From: Rhytidiadelphus loreus
Lineage: Eukaryota > Streptophyta > Bryopsida > Hypnales > Hylocomiaceae
Assembly: GCA_947034895.1 (NCBI GenBank)
Contig: OX344764.1
Coordinates: 24,118,001 to 24,182,000 of the forward strand
DNA: 64,000 bases
Reading direction: 5' to 3'
The position numbers were made by a program, and so were the translations under genes. The notes beneath the pieces are model-generated. The model searched no databases and was not told where the DNA came from. It saw nothing but the letters and a program-made list of their open reading frames with translations. Below, piece by piece: positions 20,613 to 30,236 of the stretch (position 1 is the first letter of the stretch; each line of letters starts with the position of its first letter).

Positions 20613-21938
20613 ATGAAGCCCTCTTTTGTTACTCAAGTTATGGTCACGTGGATGATGCTTTCTATGGCAATGAGCATCACATTTAGTAACAAATCAAATC
20701 CTTGGGGGGGCTTCAATTCTGATAGTGAACTTCAATTCGATACTATTTTTTTTTTTTGCTATGTTTGTTGCTTGCCTCACGGAAGAAACCCAATGCATCC
20801 CGCCTCTTCTGGGTAGAGCCTAGGCAATCAACACATTGGAACTACATAGAAAAGGTAGTGTGGAAAACAACTGATAAAATGCATAGAAAGAAATTCAAGA
20901 AGTTTTATAGGATGAGTTTTGGTGCATTTGACAATTTGTTGGATATGTTAACTCCTTACTTGAGAAGTAGGTGTGTGAACCAAGTGAGGCCCCAAATAGA
21001 ATTAAATTTTTTTTTGGCATGTGTACTTTATAGATTTGCACATGGGTATAGTGTTGAGCACATGGCAGATCGTTTTAGGATTGGATCTTCCACCATTAGG
21101 AAGTATGTGGACATTGTTTATGACATTCTAACCAATAAAGACAAATTATTTAGTCGGTACATTTCTATTCCAAATGGAGAGTGCCTTCACAACATCATCT
21201 CAAGATTTTGAAGAATTAACAGGATTATCAAACATATATGGAGCAATCGATGGGACACATATACCATCAACAGAGAATCCAAGTAGGAGAGTCACATTAG
21301 CAGCTACTGATTTTTATAATAGGAAAAAATTCAACTCTGTATTGTATTACAAGCAATTTGTGATTCCAAAAAGATATTTTGGAATGTGTACACCGGCCAA
21401 TTAGGTGGAGTGCATGATGGCGGCGAGTTTAAGGTGTCTAGCTTGTACAAAGGTTTGAGGAAATGAGAGATTTTGCAATAACTGATGGTTATGGTTGGAG
21501 ATGTTCGATGTACTCCTTATTTAATAGGAGATGTTGCTTATCCCATTTGTACCTATTTAATGAAGAATTGGAAAGCCCCTAATGACTTGCAAAAGAAAAG
21601 GTTCGACAAGTCTATGAATTTTGGAAGGGTTGTGATTGAACAAACTTTTGGCGCATTGAAGAATAGGTGGAGAATTTTGAGACATTTCAATTCTAGAGTT
21701 GACAGAGCTTCTAGGATTACAATAACTTATTGTTGGTTGATTACACAATTATTGTGAGATGATGAAGCAAGGAGAGCCTCAAGTGGTTCATGCAGGTTTG
21801 AGAAGGGATCCATTGTTTGGATTTGGAAATGCAAGATTACTCGTAGGTAGGAAGGGAGAACCAGCAAAGTATGAGGGTGAAAGACTTAGACAACTATTGT
21901 TCAAGCAATGGATTTTGGAATACCCTAATGATGAATGA
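20613..21938 (+). pseudogene. PIF/Harbinger transposase, frameshifted
   Basis: A nuclease of the DDE_Tnp_4 type, broken into at least four frames. Piece 1 (about 20756-21205) has FDNLLDMLTPYL and the helix-turn-helix region RIGSSTIRKYVDIVYDIL. A one-base shift near 21205 leads to FEELTGLSNIYGAIDGTHIP, holding the first catalytic Asp. A further shift near 21345 is needed for FWNVYTGQLGGVHDGGEF, with the second Asp, which is followed by a stop. Piece 4 (21485-21757) has GDVAYPICTYLM and VIEQTFGALKNRWRIL, the catalytic Glu region. A last shift at about 21745 is needed for HNYCEMMKQGEP and the C-terminus, ending at TGA 21936-21938. The upstream frame from 20613 may be its N-terminus. Each catalytic motif is visible but the gene cannot make a whole protein. 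The element's termini were not identified. Confidence 0.85.
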
Positions 21939-22289
21939 GTACAATGATGTTTTATTTTTATTTTTGGTAGGAGATGAATCCAAATGAAGTCATCCATGTA
22001 CATGTACTTCTGTAGATAAAAAAATTCTTTATTCAATGCAATGGGATTTGGAACAAATCAAATCAAACTCAAATCAAATCAAATTATATACAAGATTGGA
22101 AACAAAATTCCACTGTCTTGAATCCTTGGACATAGATGCCAAACAAGATGTGACATCTATTTATTAGAGCTACCTAAAGAATCCTTGACCTTTAAAGCAT
22201 CTATAAATAGAGCCACCATTTGCAATTGCCCTTTTATGAACATCTCTCTATCAAGGCTTTTTTTTTCAACTTTTGCAAATGAAAGAGAA
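21939..22289. other. Intergenic DNA between Harbinger and hAT elements
   Basis: AT-rich with repeated AATCAAATCAAA near 22.06-22.08 kb. No gene was recognised. Confidence 0.4.
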
Positions 22290-25200
22290 GGCGATATTTA
22301 TTTCGTGGTCAGGGTTTGCATGGCGATGGATGGATAAGGTGTGGCATTTTAGGCTGGCAATGTCTGCCAAAACGTGATGCAGAATTGGGTGATTTCCATT
22401 TTCAGTTTAGATTCATTTGGGCGATACCTGTAGTGAGGGCCGAAGCCTCTCTGGCGACTTCCAAATTTTTATCAAAGTAAAGTGGCGATTTAGAAAAGCA
22501 GGGTGAAGTGGATTAGGCGAAATTTTCAGGGTACTTCACTTGAATATGGCAATGTGAGAATGCTCAGGTGCATTTCATGGTGCTTTTTCAATTCAAGAAT
22601 CTGCATTTTTGTATGACCTGCATCTACACCCTCCCAAACACCCCTCCGATGCTGAAGTCCAGAAATTGGCAAACAAAACGCCACCTCAAGAAATATTACT
22701 CATTAAGGTCACTTCATAACGTCTGTGCAGAAGTTCAGGTCGACTAGTTGAGACAAAGAACTTGCACCCATACCAAACCCCCTCCAATGCCACAATAAGT
22801 ACCTAGATTATTGTAAATGATCTAATCACAACAATTAACAAGTTAATCACAATGAAGAAGAGCAATACTTAGTAACTTCGTTTAGTGTCCGTCAATGCAC
22901 ATACTAAAACATCATTCACCTGCAAAGAACTTACAAAACACAAATTCACTGAAATGAGGAGACTGAGAATACAAAGTTAATAGAATTGCAAATGAGAGCC
23001 CACCTGCATTCCAAATCGACGTGCACCATCACAATTGCCACACTATGCGAGGAAAACAATGTTAAGCACATGTGACCTTGAAGGAAACATTTGAAGAATT
23101 TGAAGAAAACACTTCAACTTAAGAACATAGACCATACATGCATGGGACTTTATAATATCAGTCCATGCCTACCGATTCAAAAACATATATGCAGCAACAA
23201 GACGATGGGATTCAGGCACAAAATGAATCACAGCCAACGTCATGATTGCAGCATGGACCAGTGAAACTAAGTGGTACCTAATGCTATTTGTTACCTCTGG
23301 TGAGCCGAGAATCTCCAAACTTGCTGCCACAAGTCTGAAAAACTACCTATGCACTAATCAAGTACCTGCCTCGGCCTCCTGACATGAACCATTTGTCGAA
23401 CACTCGCTGGTAAGGGAAAGTCTCCAGAGTGTAGAGACGTTGAGAAAACATCCCCATGACAATTTGAATGTGCTCCTCCAAGTTGTTGCAGAGTTTGGAC
23501 TTGAGAAATCCAACACTGGAAAACAAGCGTTCATCTTCTACGGACCCCAGAACATGCACGACTGCAATTTCTGCCAACTTCAGGAACTCCCCGAAGTTCT
23601 GCGTCAAGTTGTGGTTCCCCTCGAGAAACCGCCACACTTTGGTTAGCGGATTTATGTCATAAGGAGGAAGCATTGTTGCACGTGAGTTACTTTTCATGCA
23701 CGTCTTGAACAATGACCGCTGCGATATGAGAGCATCTCGGTCAATCACAACAGGAATGAGGAGTTTTTGCTCTCCTTTCCTCAAGATTTTCCCATGTCCG
23801 TATGTATCCATGAGGGTGCGGAGGTGCTTGTCAAACATTTCCTTTGTATTTGGCATGCACCAGTACTGAGGATAGAGAATCCCAAAAGCATTCATGACGT
23901 GTTGGGTAGGGAAGCGAGCATCCAGCTCTTCGACCAATGTCTTTGCGGCACCTGCAAAGCACAAAACCACATGTGCATTACGAAGCTGTTAGAACAACAA
24001 TACATAGACAAGAGGCATTGTGAGGAAATAATGTGAAGAACTGATGCAAGAGTGTGTATGGCTTTGAACTTCTACGATGCAATTAAAATACAAACTGAAG
24101 CTGCCAAAAAAGATTTCACCAAACTGCTACGATCGATGTACTCACTGGTGCACTCAGCCTTCACTTTTGCGAGCAAAATGGCCCACACCTCGCGGTCAAC
24201 AGGGGCCCCTTTGTGCTCGGTGTGGATTTGCTCACCATGGCACACAAATGATAGCACAACAGAATCATCGTTCAAATCTATGATCCACTTGATATGGATT
24301 TGCTCGTGGCTACAGTCAAGAAGATTATTGAAACTCCAGAATTCATCAGAGCTGAAGGCTGTGTCCTTGTCTTTGTACATCCGATACAATGAACCTTGAC
24401 ATACTTTCACCGCAGCTACAAAGTCGCAGATGTAAACATCGCGTTTTTGAGCGAAGTTTACCAACGTGTCTATTGCTTCCAGCAATGGCAATAATGCACA
24501 CATTCCCAACACAGTGAACAGATCTAACAGTAGAATAAGACAAGCCTACACAATGACAACAATCGGTTACCACAATTCTCCAAATGCTACAATTTAGGGA
24601 TGCACAGCTCTTTTCAATACTAGTTAATTTCTAGAAACTGAAGCATATGGTTCAATACCTTAGACCATTTCAGTTTGATCTTAAGTGTGAACTAATGAAC
24701 TTGGTGAGGACATAATTGAACATTGAAACTACATCTTCACATTCACAACTTAATTCTAGAAAGACGTGCCTTGAACGGAATGTCTGTGAATATCGCAATT
24801 CTAAAATGACATACCCAATTCAAATCTGTATCACCCCGAAAGCATTCATGACACTGAAAGCCAACAACCAATATCGATTCAACTTATAAACAGCTTCACG
24901 GCAACATTACAGTAATAGTAGCAAGCAATGAAGCATCGAAAGGAAAAAAAATCTGGGAGGGATAGATAAATGCACCTCAGCCTTGTTATTGTCATGCAAG
25001 TCTCCTGTCATTTTGTAGATGAGAGTCATGTACTCTGACAAGAGCCGCCGCAAGGGTTCGATTAAACTCACCCATCGAGTCTGCACATTTCGAAGCATCT
25101 TCAAGCCCTTAGTCTCCGTGAGTTCGGCTAACTGCCTGAATTCACTGAACCTCTTGGGACTTTTGCCGAAGTAAGCATGTGTCACTTGTAGAAGTTTTTC

Positions 25201-27369
25201 AATATCACCAAATATCCCCAAGTCTGACAATGCCTTGAAGGCAAGATTGCAACGGTGTGCAACACAATGCACCCCAATGGCATTTGGAGCATGTTTTTGA
25301 ATAATCTGCATTGTTACACCGGAACGAGTTCCTTGCAGTGTTGAGGCACCGTCGGCCCCGAAGCTGAGGAGTTTTTTTGCTACACCTTCTGTATCCAATC
25401 CACCTCCACTTCTCACAACACCCACGATTAGTTCGGTGAGATTTTCAGCTGTTGGACTACACTCCACGCGTTGCAATGCAATGAGCAACGGGATCCGAAC
25501 CCAATCCTGCACTACATATGCATGGACAGAAAGGAAACTACTATTATCCACTGTTGTAACCTCATCAACAGTGACAGCCACGAATCTGGCAGCACCAATC
25601 AACCTCCGTGTCTCCTCCATTACTTGCTTGTACATATAAGTTGCCATAACCCATCCCGAATTGTCACACCAATGAGCAGATGGTAACTCCGGTACATTAA
25701 GCAATTTATAGAGAGCTTGATGAGATTCAAATTCTGTCATTGGCCAACCATCGGAAAGAAGTTGGAAAAGTGTCGTGAACTGCACCCTCTTCTTCTTCAC
25801 CTCCAAGCTTGTATAGTTATTTAGTTGCTCCAGTACCGTAGGGGGTGGCCGGGCAACATATAACCGCAAATTTTTACGATGCTTGCATTGTGTGGCGATA
25901 TAGCTCTCACCAGCCTTGACTTTATACTATGGCAAGTCCTTCTTGGCAATGCGTTTGCCATCATGTTTAAACAACGTGTCAGACTTCGGAGCAAGAATGC
26001 AGGGCTTCCGATCGAGTGTAGAGCAGACCTTGTACCTCACCATATGTAGAATCCCATCCGTTGCCATGATCCCTTCAGCCTATGGTAACTTCGCAGCCCA
26101 AAGTGTTTGGATCTTTCGGTGACGGTCATATCTCTTCTGAGCCCTGGATCACTCGATATCAATCTTGCTCCGCAGTGTCGCACCTCTCTTCTGCGATGGA
26201 GACTGGAAATCTGAATCATCGTCAGATCCATCCAACCCGTTTGGAATTTCAACCAAATTGTCATCATCAGCTTCATGGGAACTCTCGGAAATTGTTATCA
26301 ACGGTGACTTCGCACTCAGCACAATTGTGTCTCCGGATCCAAAAGAGGAACCGGGTGTGACACTGGTGTCTCGAGATAGCGAGGTACTTCTTGTCTGTCC
26401 AAGTAAGCAGTCACCTTCCTCATCGCTGGGGTATTCTCTCCCAGATTGAGGCTCCGTTCCTGGCACCTCGGGCATGCAGCCATCGAAAACCATTGAAAGA
26501 GGTTGGCCACCTATGCCACCTCGACTTGACTGAAAATAAGATTTCATTGTCTGCTTCCGCATTTCCGCCCTTCTGAACTCAAGTTGTTTTCCCTTCCGCT
26601 TCATCTCCATGTGTGCCACTTCTAAAGCCTCCCTCGCTGCTTTCTCGGCTCTCTTCTTTGCGGACTTGGCAATCGAAGCCGCGCGCACAGCTTTTGCAAC
26701 AGCATCATCTCCAAACTCGTCACCAGTAGAGTCCATGATACACGGTGGTTAACACAATGACGACCAATTGACAGAATTACAAACAAAAAACAATTGAATA
26801 GGATTATGCGAAGCCAGACGCTAAGAACAAGAAGCGTGAAATCCTTAGAGTGAACGTGGCAATTGTCATGAACAAAAGACAACATTTCTCTCAATTTCAA
26901 ATGCATGGACCAGAGAAAACAAGCATGAATGCTCAACGCCGCCATCTCAAGAAAATACCAGCAATAACGACCACAATTAACGACCAGCATTGAAAAAAAA
27001 AAAAGTGCACCGTGACCATGATCAAAATGTACACTCCTACGGAATGAAGACCCCTGGCGAAAAGGGTGACTCCGCCCTCGCAAACGCTGGCGAAACGTAG
27101 GTGCGCTGAAGGATTAGGCTGGCGATGTAATCACACATTCACACCACTGGGAGCACGACTTGGCGAAATCATATCCATGCTTGAGAGTAAGTATGACGAC
27201 AACAAATGAAAGAGTGGAGCAACACACAGAAATGAAGTACATGGAGTGGCGATAACTGAGGAGGGAGTGGCGATGAAGAGGGTGATGCCTGGCGACTAAA
27301 CCCTCATTCAGAGGCGGCGTCATCGCCAGTCTGGCACCTGTCAGTCACCTGCAGGAGCTGACGTGGCGA
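22290..27369 (-). mobile_element. hAT-type DNA transposon (approximate limits)
   Basis: The limits are set by arrays of the hexamer TGGCGA (with GGGCGA/AGGCGA variants) that flank a hAT transposase gene. On the left are 22290 (variant), 22321, 22420 (variant), 22452, 22483 and 22515 (variant). On the right are 27055, 27088, 27120, 27161, 27247, 27268, 27290 and 27364 forward, and 27323 reverse. Subterminal motif arrays of this kind are known transposase-binding sites in hAT elements such as Ac. CAGGGTTTGCATGGCGATG near 22310 and the minus-strand CAGGTGCCAGACTGGCGATG near 27340 are candidate termini, but the 8-bp target duplication expected of hAT was not found, so the exact ends are uncertain. 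Confidence 0.6.
23347..26736 (-). pseudogene. hAT transposase (DUF4371/KIAA1586-like), three in-frame stops
   Basis: The gene starts with ATG at 26736 and reads in one frame to a donor at 24975. Three exons join in phase: 26736-24976, 24545-24131 and 23951-23347 (TAG). Both introns, 430 and 179 bp, are GT..AG. Full length would be about 926 residues. The N-terminus (to about residue 195) is Ala/Lys-rich, then acidic and Ser-rich. A zinc-finger-like block follows (KVCSTLDRKPCILAPKSDTL ... KHDGKR). The DUF4371/RNase H-like core has VAVTVDEVTTVDN, SFGADGASTLQGTRSG and GVHCVAHRCNLAFKAL. The hAT C-terminal dimerisation region has VHVLGSVEDERLFSSVGFLKSKL. In-frame stops lie at 26149-26151 (TGA), 26080-26082 (TAG) and 25927-25929 (TAG), each where family context suggests Trp. 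The copy is therefore inactive, though a shorter protein from the remaining frame cannot be excluded. Confidence 0.85.
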
Positions 27370-27408
27370 AATGGACTGGTTTTTTTTCCCAAATGTCTAA
27401 TCTAATTT

Positions 27409-28179
27409 CTACAGGGGCCACAAAGGAGTGCAAAATGGCTTCTTAGTGCCAAAAAAAAAGCCCTGCTCTCTACCCTCTCTCTCATTGTCCAACTTCATCT
27501 TCTCCACTTCCAAAATACCCTTTGAAAAATTGTTAATGGCTCCAACAATAGATTGTTCCCCTGCATCCAACTTCTTCTTTCCTACGCTTTTGTTCACTTC
27601 TCCTTCACATCCTAGTTGATTAACTGCATGTGTGCGTGGAAACTGTGAAGTAGCATCAACTGCAAAGGGGGGAGGAAGAGGAGGTACAAAGTCTTCATCA
27701 TCATCATTGAGAGCTTGAGTCTCAATGTGTTGCAAACAAACACCATGAGGCACACCTAGGATTCGAGTTGTACCTACATAAATGTCATCAAATAATTCAT
27801 ACCATGGAATCCATGTTGAAGGTGGCGCCTCAATCTCTGATTGTTTTGCCTTTTCTTCTTGATAAGTGGCTTTCATCTTCCTCCATTTATCGCAGGTCTG
27901 CTGCCACGTCCTCTTCGGCTCTTCCGAAAACTATGAGTTCAACTGTCTAGAAAAATACTCCTAGTTCACTTGCTTAAATGGTTTGCGATCATACTCCCAA
28001 TATTTCTCTCCGAACATGTCTATAAGGAACATCAAAGTCCCATCTTTCCATTTCCTTCTGAGATTTGCAGTACCACGAGGATTTCTCTCACGATTCCCTC
28101 TTGAACTAGCACCTCATGAACTAGCACCTCCCTCATCATCTAGCATGAGAGCTAGTAACCCTCCCTTTCAAGGCTCCAT
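27409..28179 (-). pseudogene. Myb/SANT-like (trihelix type) protein, four in-frame stops
   Basis: From an ATG at 28179 one frame runs to 27409, about 256 codons, interrupted by TGA at 28168-28170 and 28114-28116 and TAG at 27961-27963 and 27931-27933. Between them it reads LRRKWKDGTLMFLIDMFGEKYWEYDRKPF and, after the stops, FSEEPKRTWQQTCDKWRKMK (split here): the aromatic/tryptophan spacing of a Myb/SANT-like DNA-binding domain, as in Harbinger-associated and transposon-derived plant proteins. An acidic linker (LNDDDEDFVPPLPPPF) and a Lys/Glu-rich helical tail follow. The stops are explained by single C-to-T or G-to-A changes (CGA to TGA, TGG or CAG to TAG). The first intact sub-frame is 27876-27409 (155 codons). 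Confidence 0.7.
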
Positions 28180-28488
28180 TATGTCCACAATTACTATAAA
28201 TTGTATCTAAAACCGTAAACACAACAAGTTGCCTGTGACATAGCCCACCTAGACAAATAAGCAGAAGGAGAAAGGCAAAGGTGATTTTCCCGAGGTGGCA
28301 TGCCTTTTTCACTAAAACACGTGTAAAAGTGAGATAAAACTGAAGTAAAACTATCCGTGGGGGCTCAGAGCTCACATTCCATCTGCTCGGCCCGGTGAAG
28401 GCCGGTGAGGGCAAACCCGTCAAAATCGGCCATGATATCTGACCTCAAATGGGCCTCAGAGGCTCATGTGCACAACTCTATTGGCATG
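28180..28488. other. Intergenic DNA before CACTA element
   Basis: No gene was recognised. Near 28.38-28.41 kb GGCCCGGTGAAGGCCGGTGAGGG is a local GC-rich repeat (split as two GGCCGGTGA-like units). Confidence 0.35.
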
Positions 28489-28491
28489 TAG

Positions 28492-29684
28492 CACTAGAAG
28501 AAACCCGTGTTTTTAGTGGTGTTTTTAAAGACGTGAAAGTATGTTTTTTTCAATAAAAGATATGTCAACTCTAATGTCACATGCCACATTTAACTAATTC
28601 TAGACTATTCAATGAATTATGGACAAAACATTTGGAGATCTTTGGATAATAACATTGAGGGATCCCTTGATGTTTGTATAGATCTCCTGATGTTTTGCTT
28701 AGATCTCTTGATGTTTTGCATTATCTCCCAATGATTAGTTTTTTTCCTCCCGATGCCCATTATTAATTTTGGACTTTTCAAAGTCCAAAAGTAGTTAAAT
28801 GTGGCATTCACCTAAAATCCGTTGTAGGCGGCATTTCCACAAATGGCTGAAATCTACTATGACGTGCCCTAATGTCTGCATGTTTCATGAAAATGGTTGT
28901 TGATACCTCATGTTTTCATTCTCCAAATGCTTGTCATGTAGATGCCACATGGCAACCACATCATCCTTTTTTTTGTTCAAGCAATGTCTTTTTTTATTAA
29001 TAAAAAAATCATCGTCATAATACAACACGTAATGTGCCTCTCTGAAAAACACAAATGACATTAATTGTATGAAATAATTATTTAAAAATAATAATAATTT
29101 TTAAAAATTTCAAAAAAAATGAACAAGAAAATTTGTCAAATTCACCAAGAATTTACTATCTACTCAAAAGAATTTTTAATGGCAAAGTTAAGTAATTATT
29201 TCATTGGCATTTAGTGAGAATGAAGGGTGGAGAGGTCCCTTTTATATTGAAATTCATCATCCATTCATGACAAAGGATATGGGATAATTCACAAATGAGA
29301 ACTTGACTACATTGTATGTGGATGTTGTTTTCAAAGCATGCCACATGGCTACCCTTTCCTAATTTTTTCCACATCTGGTCAGCATTTTACATTAGCCTAC
29401 AATAACTTACAAAAATTTATTCAAGTAAATCCCCAAACCCTAGTTGATGTGGTACTTCTATGTTTTTTGGGACGTTCTAGTAAGCATCACCATGTTTCAT
29501 TTGATGTTAAAAAAAAAACACGTTCCTTGTGTCATCCACCTGTTTTTGCTCTAACGTCCCATGTCTTTTCCAACATTAGCAAAAATCTGCCTCCCATAGG
29601 CTTAGAATTTGTGATACATTGATGTCAATGAAAACATGACCTATTTCTTCATAACACCACAGAAAACACAGGTTTCTTATAGTG
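28492..29684. mobile_element. Non-autonomous CACTA (En/Spm-type) transposon
   Basis: The left end is CACTAGAAGAAACCC followed by GTGTTTTTAGTGGTG. The right end is CACCACAGAAAACAC followed by AGGTTTCTTATAGTG. These are imperfect terminal inverted repeats of 30 bp beginning with CACTA. The 3 bases on each side are TAG (28489-28491 and 29685-29687), the 3-bp target duplication this superfamily makes. The 1193-bp body has no transposase; the only frame of note (29338-29622) has no recognisable domain. It is a deletion-type derivative that would depend on an autonomous partner. Confidence 0.88.
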
Positions 29685-29703
29685 TAGATTGCCTAAACAA
29701 AAT

Positions 29704-30236
29704 CCTTGCCCCACCCCACAATGGACATAGTAAGGGTCAACTTACATACTTGCCCAGTGGACAAGTTTACCACTAATTCAAGCAAGAAGACAAAAGCAGC
29801 TCTACTGATTGTCTTGCCAAGGTGGGCAAGTAGGAAAGGAAGAGTTCAAGTTTCACCAATATCGGTGGACAACCTCATTGGTGGAGACTAGGGAATCTAA
29901 TACGTGGAGATTTCTTATTGTCTCTGTTCCCACCTACCCGGTCCATATGAAAGTGTAATGTCTATTTTTCCCGTACATGTATCGGTCATCGGGGAACTTT
30001 CACAGCAGGTACTATAGGGAAAAATAGACATTGCAATTTCATGTGGACCCCAGGTGGGGAGGGGAGGGATACAATAGAAAACCGATATTAGTGAAACTTC
30101 AACTCCTCCTTTCTTGCTTGCCTACCCCAGCAAGACAATTGGTGGAGCCACATTTGTCTTTTTGCTTGAATAAGTAGTAAAGTTGCCCACCGGGTTCACA
30201 TGTAAGTTGACCCTAAGCTTATGGGGCGGGCAAGCA
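29704..30236. mobile_element. Foldback element (long inverted repeat)
   Basis: Two arms of about 250 bp are inverted copies. Matching pairs include GGGTCAACTTACAT (29734) with ATGTAAGTTGACCC (30200), TTCACCAATATCGG with CCGATATTAGTGAA, and TGTCTATTTTTCCC (29959) with GGGAAAAATAGACA (30018). The ends TTGCCCCACCCCA and TGGGGCGGGCAA mirror each other. The centre is near 29985, and indels make the arms unequal. There is no protein-coding capacity. It starts only about 17 bp after the target duplication of the CACTA element. Confidence 0.8.

Noticed and set aside
26622..27323. Minus-strand frames of 153 and 69 codons upstream of the hAT start
   Set aside because: They lie in the hAT 5' non-coding region with the TGGCGA array, have no known domain, and are in a different frame from the transposase.
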